Assembly (NCBI RefSeq): GCF_002901445.1
Contig: NZ_PPPD01000001.1
Location: 992,001-1,056,000 of the forward strand
DNA from: Deinococcus koreensis
GTDB taxonomy: Bacteria; Deinococcota; Deinococci; Deinococcales; Deinococcaceae
Reading direction: 5' to 3'
Length of the DNA: 64,000 nucleotides
The notes beneath the pieces were generated by a model. The model searched no databases and had not been told where the DNA came from. It was given only the letters and a program-made list of their open reading frames with translations. Below are positions 21,667 through 29,218 of the stretch, in pieces. Every line of letters begins with the position of its first letter. Positions within the stretch are counted from its first letter, which is position 1. The translations under genes were made by a program, and so were the position numbers.

Positions 21667-23796
21667 CTACCTCGCCCGGATGCGTTCCAGCAGGGCGGTG
21701 TTGCGGGCCTCGCGCTGGCGGCCGGCGGCCTTGTCCCAGGCGCTGGCCGACCCGGCCGAGTAGAAGCGTTCGCGGGCGCGGGTCAGGGCGGTGTAGACCA
21801 GATTGCGCGACAGCATGGGCATGTGCGCCTCGTGCAGCACGGTCAATACCGTATCCCATTCGCTGCCCTGGGCACGGTGCACGGTCAGGGCGTAGCCGAG
21901 CTGCAGGTTGAACAGTTCGGCGCCCGCGAGTTCCACGATGTTGCCGTCGAAATCCACGCTGAGCTTGCCGCCCTCGGCCCTGAGCACGGTGCCCAGGGTG
22001 CCGTTGAAGATCTCGTTGCTGTAGTCGTTCTTCGTCTGCACCACGGCGTCCCCGGCGCGCGCCTCGCCCTCGCCGATCCGCACACCGCCCTCGCCGGGGT
22101 TGAAGAGGCCCTGCAGGTGGTGGTTCAGGTGATCCATGCCCAGCGGCCCCTTTCTCATGGGGGTCAGCACCTGCACGCGCGCCGGGCCGCCCAGCTCACG
22201 CACCATCAGGGCCACGCGCCGGGCGCCGCCGTCGGGGTCGGTCTCGGTGAGGTTCAGGCGCGGATCGCCCCACGCCGGGGCCTGTCCCTGCAGCAGCCCG
22301 TGGGCGGCGCGGATAATCGGGTTCTCGGCCGCCTGCCGGTACACCCGCGTGAGGCGCACGGTGGGCGCGGCCTGGGCGACCGCCAGCAGCGGCAGGCCGG
22401 CGTCCACCGGGGGGAGCTGGTCGGTGTCGCCCACCAGCAGCACGCGGGCGCCCGGCGGCACGGCCGAGAGCAGCGAGAGCATCAGGGCGTCGCCCATCAT
22501 GGAGACCTCGTCCACGATGAACAGGTCGTAGGGGGCCGGTTCCAGGTGGTTGTGCCGGAAGCCGGCCGGGCCGTAACCCAGCAGCCGGTGCACGGTGCTG
22601 GCCGAGCGGCCGGTGACCTCGCCCAGCCGCCGCGCGGCCTTGCCGGTGGGCGCACACAGCGCGACCTCCAGGCCCAGCTTCTCGGCCAGATCGGCCACCG
22701 CGCGGGTGGTCGTGCTCTTGCCGGTGCCGGGGCCGCCGGTGAGCACCACCAGCCGGTGTTCCTCCAGCAGCCCCAGCACGCTGGCCTGCTCGCCCGATAA
22801 GCCCACCGCGCTGCCCGCCGGAATCAGCCACTCGTCGCCGCCGGGCGGCGTGGCGATCAGGGTGCGGATCAGCCCCGCGAGCTTCTTCTCGGCGCGCAGC
22901 ACGTGGGGCAGGTAGATCCGGCCTTCAGTCCCGGTCTCGCCCTCGAAGAGCGGCAGTTCGTCGGCCGTCAGGCGGCCCAGTTCCACGGCCGTGTCGACCG
23001 CCAGCTTGGCCTGCGGCAGGCTGACCCGCGTGTAGTGGAGTACGCCCCGCTCGGCGCGGCTGCGCGGCAGGAAGGAGTGCCCGCCCTGCTGCGCGGCCTG
23101 CTGCAGCGCGTACACGGCGGCGGCGGTCAGGCGGCGGGGGTCGTCCTGCGCGCCGCCCTGCGACTGCCAGAGCTTGTCGGCGGTGAGAAAGCCGATGCCC
23201 TCGACCTCGGTCAGCGCGAAGAGGTCGGCCTGCAGGCGTTCCAGCGCGGCCTCGCCGAAGTGCTTGACCGCCCGCTGCGCCTGGGAAATGCTCAGGCCCA
23301 GGCCCTGCAGACCGGCCAGCAGCCGGCGTTCCAGGCCCTGCTGCGACCAGCTGGAGACCATCTTGTGCAGCGTCGAGGCGGTCACGCCCGGCACCTGCAG
23401 CAGTTTGTCGGGCTCCTGTTCCAGGATGTCGAAGGTGCCGGGGCCGAAGGTGCGCGCGATGCGCCCGGCCAGCACCTTGCCCACGCCGCCCACGCGCGCC
23501 TCCAGGTACGCCGCGATGCCGGCCTCGGTCAGATCCGCCGGCTGGGCCTCCAGCACCATGTTCAGCACGCGGTACTGGTAGCCGTACTCGCGGTGCTCCT
23601 CCATCAGGACGTCGGCGCTGAAGGTGTCGCCGGCCTCCAGCGGGGGCATCACGCCGATCACGGTGGCGTCCGGGTCTTCGCCATCGGTGTTGCGGATGCG
23701 CGCGGTCATGACCGTGAAGCCCGACTCGGAGCGGAAGCGCACCTTGTTCACGCCGCCCGACACGCGCAGGGGCTCGGTGGTCGGGGCGGCGGGCAT
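21667..23796 (-). CDS. recD2: RecD2-type 5'-3' DNA helicase
   Basis: Superfamily 1B helicase acting in DNA repair in bacteria that lack RecBC. The 709 residues match the Deinococcus RecD2 length. The N-terminal third contains OB and HhH-like segments (ARVGGVGKVLAGRIARTFG, QVPGVTASTLHKM, VEGIGFLTADKLW). The motor shows Walker A LTGGPGTGKSTTTRAV, motif II IVDEVSMMGD, motif III LVGDTDQLPPV, and motifs V/VI VHRAQGSEWD and NLVYTALTRARE. The ATG is 7 nt after TATCCT, a leaderless start. The duplicated peptide gene lies just upstream on the same strand. Confidence 0.95.
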   Translation of the reverse strand: MPAAPTTEPLRVSGGVNKVRFRSESGFTVMTARIRNTDGEDPDATVIGVMPPLEAGDTFSADVLMEEHREYGYQYRVLNMVLEAQPADLTEAGIAAYLEARVGGVGKVLAGRIARTFGPGTFDILEQEPDKLLQVPGVTASTLHKMVSSWSQQGLERRLLAGLQGLGLSISQAQRAVKHFGEAALERLQADLFALTEVEGIGFLTADKLWQSQGGAQDDPRRLTAAAVYALQQAAQQGGHSFLPRSRAERGVLHYTRVSLPQAKLAVDTAVELGRLTADELPLFEGETGTEGRIYLPHVLRAEKKLAGLIRTLIATPPGGDEWLIPAGSAVGLSGEQASVLGLLEEHRLVVLTGGPGTGKSTTTRAVADLAEKLGLEVALCAPTGKAARRLGEVTGRSASTVHRLLGYGPAGFRHNHLEPAPYDLFIVDEVSMMGDALMLSLLSAVPPGARVLLVGDTDQLPPVDAGLPLLAVAQAAPTVRLTRVYRQAAENPIIRAAHGLLQGQAPAWGDPRLNLTETDPDGGARRVALMVRELGGPARVQVLTPMRKGPLGMDHLNHHLQGLFNPGEGGVRIGEGEARAGDAVVQTKNDYSNEIFNGTLGTVLRAEGGKLSVDFDGNIVELAGAELFNLQLGYALTVHRAQGSEWDTVLTVLHEAHMPMLSRNLVYTALTRARERFYSAGSASAWDKAAGRQREARNTALLERIRAR

Positions 23797-23839
23797 AGCT
23801 TTCAGGATAGCGCCCGGCAGGGCCGGTTGGCAGGCGGCC

Positions 23840-23974
23840 TCAGCGGCGGACGGCGTTCAGCACGGCGCGCCGCACCCAGCGCAGCGGGTGCCTGGCCGTG
23901 GGCTGAGACAGGGCGACGTTCTGCGTTTCCTGCAGACGCGCTTTGGTGATCAGGTTCAGGTCGGAGACATACAT
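23840..23974 (-). CDS. Small basic conserved peptide, 44 residues
   Basis: Short reading frame between recD2 and the hydrolase region. Residues include MYVSDLNLITKARLQETQNV at the start and RHPLRWVRRAVLNAVRR at the end; it is basic, without cysteines or signal peptide. Two observations support it: TAGACT lies 6 nt before the ATG, the leaderless pattern of this genome, and a second copy at 25561-25692 keeps the frame (YVSD-N-ETQN-AL, RHPLRWVR) despite a 24-nt, in-frame deletion. Function unknown; a peptide that folds onto RNA or DNA is possible from its charge. Confidence 0.5.
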   Translation of the reverse strand: MYVSDLNLITKARLQETQNVALSQPTARHPLRWVRRAVLNAVRR

Positions 23975-24027
23975 GGGCGCAGTCTAGAAAAGAACGTCTC
24001 ACACCACCATGACGAATGGCCTGATTG
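23874..24027. repeat. Direct repeat copy A (peptide gene and its promoter region)
   Basis: About 150 bp matched by 25561-25692 in the same orientation. Nearly identical stretches include CCAGCGCAGCGG, GTTCTGCGTTTC, GTCGGAGACATA, AGAAAAGAACG, CTCACACCACCATGAC and AATGGCCTGATTGA. Similarity stops at TGATTGA on the right. The repeat covers the small peptide's coding region plus about 55 nt of upstream DNA. Confidence 0.85.
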
Positions 24028-24453
24028 AGTATGAAACCCGGACTTATTTTTATCGACTAAACCGAGAACTTATACAGCAGTGTCTGCGGGATATGGAGCA
24101 CTGTGTAAGGCTGCAGGGCGACATGCTGTGGATACACACGAGCCAGCCGCCGACACGCTCATCATGGACAAGGCTATGAACCGGCACCAAGGCGACTTCA
24201 CCAATTGCGCCAACAGATCAGGTCGTGAGCCCCGAACATAGGGCATGAGAGAACTTCAGGCCCTGTACGGTGTCGATGATCAGCGTTACCGGAACACGAG
24301 CATATGCCTTGACCAGAGCGTTGCCGAACCAAGTGGCTGTCACAGACAGCCGGGCAAGCCCCCACGATTGACGCCAGGCGCAGGACTTTACCGAGCGCGG
24401 TGTGCAGGTGTTGACTCACCCATGAATCCGTGTGGCGCCTGTGTGGAACAGAC
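24028..24453. other. Non-coding stretch between repeat A and the hydrolase gene
   Basis: About 425 bases with no gene I can support. Part is AT-richer than the surroundings (24028-24080, TTATTTTTATCGAC). On the minus strand a frame gives KVLRLASIVGACPAVC and another gives VKAYARVPVTLIIDTVQGLK, which could be remnants of a transposase or another coding sequence broken by frameshifts, but no family is recognised. Confidence 0.4.
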
Positions 24454-25353
24454 ATGAGTGGCCAGGCACGCCGTTCTGCGAAGCGTGACGCCGAGTACGG
24501 CCTTGGCTTCGTAACCTCGAACGATGGCACGAGGATCGGCTACAGGGAGTACGGCTCTGGCCCCGCCATGGTGCTGGTGAATGGCGCGATAGGCACCACG
24601 CAGAGCTATCACGAGCTGGCCAGCGACCTCGCCACCGATTTCACCGTGTTGGTGCCGGAGCGTCGTGGCCGCCCCCTGAGCCCACGCGACTACCACCCCG
24701 ATCACGTCATTGCCAGAGAGGTGGAGGATGTGGAGTCCGTCTTGAACCATTCCGGCGCCCACTTTCTCTTCGGCCTCAGCTCGGGGGCCGTCATCGCCCT
24801 TGAGGCGGCGCGTGTCCTGCCGTCCGTGCACAAACTCGCGCTATACGAAGCGCCGCTCTGGGTGCCGCCCGAGCAGATGCGCCTTGATCTGGTCTCGCGC
24901 TTCGACCGGGAAATCGAGGCGGGCCAGACCGCCGCCGCCATGGTCACCGCGCTGACCATCTCTGGAACCGCGTCGCCCATTCTGACTGTCCTCCCGCGTC
25001 CGCTGCTTGAGCTGGCTGTCGCTGGCATCCTGCGCCTGGATGACCGGCGAAAAACTCGGGAGTATCCTCCTCTGCGGACCCTGGTGCCGACGATGCAGTT
25101 CGACTTCAAGGATGTCGGCAGTATGCAGAACAGATTTGAGACGTTTAGGTCGGTGTTGAGCGGGGTGCTGCTGCTGACCTCAACCGGGAGCGCCAAGTAC
25201 TTCCTCACATCGGCCGTGGCGCTGGAACAGGTGCTGCCGAGATCGCAGCGCATCGAGTTGAGGGGGCTGGGTCATGGTGGCCCCTGGAATACAGATCGGC
25301 TCGGAAAACCGAAGACTGTAGCCACGGTGTTGCGGGCGTTTTTCAAGGCCTAG
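24454..25353 (+). CDS. Alpha/beta-fold hydrolase
   Basis: A 299-residue alpha/beta hydrolase. The strand-turn LVNGAIGTTQSYHELASDLA supplies the oxyanion region, FLFGLSSGAVIALEAARV has the nucleophile elbow G-L-S-S-G, and ELRGLGHGGPWNTDRL holds the catalytic His. TGNDGTRIGYREYGSGP-type start (TSNDGTRIGYREYGSGP) is common in this family. Substrate unknown. The gene is flanked on both sides by copies of a 150-bp direct repeat, and its neighbourhood is lower in GC, so acquisition by transfer or duplication is likely. The ATG at 24454 is chosen; an in-frame GTG lies 8 codons upstream. Confidence 0.85.
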   Translation: MSGQARRSAKRDAEYGLGFVTSNDGTRIGYREYGSGPAMVLVNGAIGTTQSYHELASDLATDFTVLVPERRGRPLSPRDYHPDHVIAREVEDVESVLNHSGAHFLFGLSSGAVIALEAARVLPSVHKLALYEAPLWVPPEQMRLDLVSRFDREIEAGQTAAAMVTALTISGTASPILTVLPRPLLELAVAGILRLDDRRKTREYPPLRTLVPTMQFDFKDVGSMQNRFETFRSVLSGVLLLTSTGSAKYFLTSAVALEQVLPRSQRIELRGLGHGGPWNTDRLGKPKTVATVLRAFFKA

Positions 25354-25560
25354 GGCACCAGGTTCACCCTGGCTGCCCTCCGTGATAGGGCACGCAACCA
25401 ACTTCGCCGACAACATTGTGGTGGGAACAAACGAAAGGCTTGTGACCCTCACGCCAGGTTTCTGCCGCACCCCCTCAGAATTCTCGTCCAGCGAAAGGGC
25501 CACGCTCAGAGAACGGCTTGATCTCCCCCTGGCCGCCCTCCTCGCTGAGCCTCCACCCCT

Positions 25561-25692
25561 GACCCAGCGCAGCGGATGCCTGGACTGGGGCGCAGGCAGG
25601 GCGAGGTTCTGCGTTTCATTCGGGTCGGAGACATAGGTGGTCATAGTCCAGAAAAGAACGGCTCACACCACCATGACCAATGGCCTGATTGA
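25561..25692 (-). pseudogene. Direct repeat copy B with degenerate peptide gene
   Basis: Second copy of the element at 23874-24027. The reading frame (start at 25644) gives TTYVSDPNETQNLAL and then RHPLRWV, so the protein similarity to copy A is retained, but eight residues (LITKARLQ) are missing and the C-terminus runs on without the copy A stop into unrelated sequence. The TAGACT box of copy A is TGGACT here, so expression is doubtful. The element lies 200 nt after the hydrolase stop. Confidence 0.6.
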
Positions 25693-25803
25693 TCAAGAGG
25701 CGTCCATGTTTTTATGAAGCCGGCCGGTTGATTATGCACAGGCCGATTCTGCAGGGCTACAGCACGTTCACCGGACAGGGGCCGCACGCGCCATGCTGGG
25801 AGC

Positions 25804-26475
25804 GTGACCGAGACCACGACCCCCGCGCCTGCCCTCGACACGTTCATGGCGCAGTCCCCCGAACAGGCGCGGCTCCTGCTGGATATCGGCGGCTATCCGG
25901 TGCTAACCCAGGTGCTGCGCGGCGTGGTCAGCGCGGGCGAGGTGGCGCGGGAGACCGGACTTCCTCTCAAGCAGGCACACCACCGCCTGACCCGGCTGTG
26001 CGCGGCCGGGCTGGTCGAGGTCTGCGGCGAGCGCCAGCGGGGCGGGCGGCCCGTCAAGCTGTACCGCGCACGGGCCGCGAGCTACCGCGTGCCCTTCTCG
26101 CTGACCGACGCCGCGACGACCACGGAACTCGTGCAGGCCATCTCGGCGCCGTTCATGCGGGCCTATGCTCACGCTCTGGCCGCCCTGCTGCAGAGCGACG
26201 AGGAACGCGAGCTGCTGGTGCAGCTGAACGCACGCGGCGAGTTGCAGGCCACCCTGGGCGACAGCCAGCGCTTCCGCGAGGAGGTTCATGGGGTGGGCAC
26301 CTTCACGCAGGTGCGCCTGAGCGGCCCCGACGCCGCCGAGCTGGAACGTCGTCTGCACGAGCTGCGTCTGTGGGCCAGCGAGCACCGACAGCCCGAGGGC
26401 GAGGCCGAAACACCTGGCACGGCGTCCTACCTGCTGGCCCTGCTGCTCAGCCCTGGAAGCCTGCGGGAGCGCTGA
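25804..26475 (+). CDS. ArsR/winged-helix transcription regulator
   Basis: Probable DNA-binding regulator, 223 residues. A winged helix-turn-helix at about 30-85 is shown by ILTQVLRGVVSAGEVARETG-type sequence (VLTQVLRGVVSAGEVARETG), LPLKQAHHRLTRLCAAGLV and a basic wing ERQRGGRPVKLYRA. The C-terminal half (about 95-210) is helical and may bind a ligand. The GTG start at 25804 has no clear Shine-Dalgarno. Its 3' end overlaps the convergent MFS exporter by 29 nt, so the regulator may control that exporter; inference from position. Confidence 0.75.
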   Translation: MTETTTPAPALDTFMAQSPEQARLLLDIGGYPVLTQVLRGVVSAGEVARETGLPLKQAHHRLTRLCAAGLVEVCGERQRGGRPVKLYRARAASYRVPFSLTDAATTTELVQAISAPFMRAYAHALAALLQSDEERELLVQLNARGELQATLGDSQRFREEVHGVGTFTQVRLSGPDAAELERRLHELRLWASEHRQPEGEAETPGTASYLLALLLSPGSLRER

Positions 26476-27700
26476 CCGGGGACGCGGCGTCCGTCGTGCC
26501 CGTCAGATCGGCCGACTCGCGCCGCAGCAGGCCGGCCCAGACGCCCGCCGCCAGCAGGGTGGTCACGCCGGCCACCCCGAAGATCACGCCGATGGGCACC
26601 CGGTCGGCGAGGGGCGAGAGCGCCAGCAGGGCCAGCGGCTGCCCCGCCGTCCCCACCATGTTCAACAGGCTGCCGACCCTCCCGTAGAACTCCGGCCGGA
26701 TGCGCCGCTGGAAGATCACCCCGATGGAGACGTTGGTGGCGGCGTTGAACAGCCCCAGCAGCGCCGCCAGGACGTACATCTGAGCGGCCGTCTGCGAGAG
26801 GGCCAGTGCCAGGACACTCAGGGCCATGCCCACGAGGCCCCACACGCTCAGGCGCCGCACGTCCACCCGCTCGCCCAGCCCGGCCAGCGCGAAACTGCCC
26901 GCCGCGAGGCCGCCCAGCACCAGACCCAGAAAGAGGCCGAAGCCGGCGGCGCCCACCCCGAGCTGCCCCATCCGGCCCGGCAGCAGCATCTCCAGCGGCG
27001 CGAACGAGGCGTTGATCAGAAAGGCCAGCGCGGGTAGGCCCAGGGTCAGGGGCGAGCGACGCACGTAGACCAGTCCGGCACGGAAGGCCGTCCAGAAGCC
27101 CTGCTGTGCGGCGGCGGCCGGACGCGCGGGCAACCGCACCAGGGGCAGCAGCGCGGCGAAGAGCAGGAAGCTCAGGCCGTCGAGAATCAGGGCCGGGGCA
27201 CTCCCCAGCGTGCCGACCAGCATTCCCCCGCCGACCAGCCCGGCGAGCTGCATGGTCTGGGCGCTGCCCTGCATCAGTCCGGCCGCCCGCTGAAGCTGAG
27301 TCGCCGGCACCAGCCGGGGCGTGACCCCCATCGCCGCCGGACTGTAGAACGCCCCGATCAGGCCGGTCAGCAAGGACGCTGCGTAGATGGCCTCCAGGGG
27401 CACCTCGCCCCGCAGCGCGGCCAGCCCGATCCCCAGCTGCAGCGCCCCGCGCAGCAGGTTGCCCAGAATCAGCGGCGGCTTCAGGGGCAGCCGATCCACC
27501 AGCGTGCCGAACAGCGGCGAGAGCAGCCCCGGCAGCAGCGCCAGCGCGAGGTTCACCCCCATCGCCCCGGCACTGCCGGTCTGGTGGAGCACCAGGAAGC
27601 TCATGGCGATGCCCGAGAGCGCCGTGCCCAGGGCACTCTGCGCGCTGCCCAGCCACCAGATCAGGAAGGAGCGGTTCCACAGGCGTTCAGGTGGGGTCAT
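26447..27700 (-). CDS. MFS transporter
   Basis: Twelve-helix major facilitator protein, 417 residues. FLIWWLGSAQSALGTALSGIAMSF starts helix 1, and PLFGTLVDRLPLKPPLILGN includes the family's loop 2-3 G-x-x-x-D-R-x-x pattern. It resembles drug exporters of the MFS_3/enterobactin-exporter type. Substrate unknown. It is convergent to, and overlaps, the winged-helix gene by 29 nt. Two further MFS exporters at 34.6 and 36 kb share several motifs. Confidence 0.85.
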   Translation of the reverse strand: MTPPERLWNRSFLIWWLGSAQSALGTALSGIAMSFLVLHQTGSAGAMGVNLALALLPGLLSPLFGTLVDRLPLKPPLILGNLLRGALQLGIGLAALRGEVPLEAIYAASLLTGLIGAFYSPAAMGVTPRLVPATQLQRAAGLMQGSAQTMQLAGLVGGGMLVGTLGSAPALILDGLSFLLFAALLPLVRLPARPAAAAQQGFWTAFRAGLVYVRRSPLTLGLPALAFLINASFAPLEMLLPGRMGQLGVGAAGFGLFLGLVLGGLAAGSFALAGLGERVDVRRLSVWGLVGMALSVLALALSQTAAQMYVLAALLGLFNAATNVSIGVIFQRRIRPEFYGRVGSLLNMVGTAGQPLALLALSPLADRVPIGVIFGVAGVTTLLAAGVWAGLLRRESADLTGTTDAASPVSAPAGFQG

Positions 27701-27942
27701 AGGTTCAGCGTGGGCGGAAAGCTACTCCGCGCGCCAGGGGGCCGGGCGGAGTAGCCCGTCCCGCCGGGCCGAACCGCAGTCTCACCGCCGGCACACAGGC
27801 CACAGGCGGGTTCGGCGCGTCCGGCTCGGTGGCCTCGTTCCCCTGCCCCTGTGCCCCCTTCGTGGTTTCCTCTGACGGGGAAGCGGCCGCCCTGGTGGGC
27901 AGGGGACGTGAAAGCTCCCTGCCCATGCTAAATTTTTCTGTG

Positions 27943-29121
27943 ATGCGCGTACTTCACACCGCTGATTTCCATGCGGGCCGACTCCTGCGGGGCCACGACC
28001 GAACCCCGGAAATCCATGACGCTCTGGTGGAGATCGCCGGACTGGCCCGCACCGAGCGGGCCGACGCCGTGCTGGTCTCGGGCGACCTGTTCGATACCGG
28101 CAACCCCTCCGCGGACGCCGAGCACGCCGTCTTCGATTTCTTCCTGAGACTGCGCGACGCCGGCATTCCAGGCATCGTGATCGCCGGCAACCACGACTCG
28201 GCGGCGCGCCTCGCCTCGGTGGCGGGCCTGCTGGGCTGGGTGGGCATCCAGGCGGTTTCGCAGCCCAGCGCCACCCCGCAGGACATGATCCGCACGGTGG
28301 AAACGAAGGGCGGCGAGACGCTGGTGGTGGGGGCGCTGCCCTACCTCTCCGAGCGGCGGCTGGTCAAGGCCGCCGACCTGCTGGGCGGCGACACCGGCGC
28401 GTGGCGCCAGAAGTACCGCGAGGGCATGGGCTTCTTCCTGCGCCGGCTGGGCGAGGGCTTCGTGCCGGGCGCCGTGAACATGCTGATGTGCCACGCCACC
28501 ATGGACGGCGCGGTGCCCAGCGGCTCCGAACGCACCATGCAGTTCGACCTGACCAACGCCTACACGCTCTCGGGCCTGCAGCTGCCCGCCGGCGCGCAGT
28601 ACGTGGCGCTGGGGCACGTGCACAAGCCGCAGCAGATCTCCGACACGCCGCCCGCCTACTATCCGGGCAGCGTCATCCAGCTCGATTTCGGCGAGGCCGG
28701 CGAGAAGAAGCAGGTCAATCTGGTCGAGGTGGAGGCCGGCCGCCCGGCCCGCGTCCACGCCCTGCCCCTGGCGAGCGGCCGCGAACTGCGCACCCTGCGA
28801 GTGGAGCTGGAGCAGGTCGAGGCCCGCCTGGAGGCCCTGAAGGGCTTTTCCGGGCTCCTCAAGGTGATGGTGAGCGCCCCCGCCGGCACCGCCCTGCCGG
28901 GGCTGAAAGACCGCGTGCTCAAGCTCGCCCCGAACGCCCTGGCGGTCGAGCTGGACGCCCCCCAGGACGACCTCGCCACCCCGGAACTGCGGCGCGAGGG
29001 CCTGTCCCTGATGGAACTCTACGAGCGCTACCACCGCGAGCGCCGCGGCGACCTCCCCGACGACCTGCGCGCCGCCTTCAGGGAAGCCGACGAATCGGCG
29101 AAAACGGAGGACGTGGCGTGA
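27943..29121 (+). CDS. sbcD: Exonuclease subunit SbcD (Mre11-type)
   Basis: Metallophosphoesterase subunit of the SbcCD nuclease, which opens and trims DNA ends and hairpins. The 392 residues begin MRVLHTADFHAGRLL and carry the metal motifs VLVSGDLFDTG, IVIAGNHDSAAR and YVALGHVHKPQQ. A capping domain fills the last 150 residues. The frame is open further upstream, but the ATG at 27943 is chosen because the conserved N-terminus starts there and TAAATT lies 8 nt before it. sbcC follows after a 97-nt repeat-rich spacer. Confidence 0.95.
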   Translation: MRVLHTADFHAGRLLRGHDRTPEIHDALVEIAGLARTERADAVLVSGDLFDTGNPSADAEHAVFDFFLRLRDAGIPGIVIAGNHDSAARLASVAGLLGWVGIQAVSQPSATPQDMIRTVETKGGETLVVGALPYLSERRLVKAADLLGGDTGAWRQKYREGMGFFLRRLGEGFVPGAVNMLMCHATMDGAVPSGSERTMQFDLTNAYTLSGLQLPAGAQYVALGHVHKPQQISDTPPAYYPGSVIQLDFGEAGEKKQVNLVEVEAGRPARVHALPLASGRELRTLRVELEQVEARLEALKGFSGLLKVMVSAPAGTALPGLKDRVLKLAPNALAVELDAPQDDLATPELRREGLSLMELYERYHRERRGDLPDDLRAAFREADESAKTEDVA

Positions 29122-29199
29122 AGATGTTGATGGATGATGGTCGATGGGTGATGGAACAAGATGGGTCGTTCACTATCAACCATCAACGATCGACCATCC
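29122..29199. repeat. GATGGTCGATGG-type repeat spacer between sbcD and sbcC
   Basis: The left half is built from short units (TGATGGATGATGG, TCGATGGGTGATGG) and the right half from their complements (CTATCAACCATCAACGATCG). ATGGTCGAT (29137-29145) and ATCGACCAT (29189-29197) are perfect inverted copies. The element would form a hairpin in the sbcDC transcript. A different unit sequence from the GAGCTAT family at 2.9 and 8.8 kb, but the same design. Confidence 0.7.
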
Positions 29200-29218
29200 C
29201 CGCTCCACAGGAGCCCCC

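Noticed and set aside
25386..25644. Full 154-codon minus-strand frame beginning with the copy B peptide
   Set aside because: Only the first 30 codons match copy A; beyond this the sequence has no support and runs into the hydrolase on the other strand.
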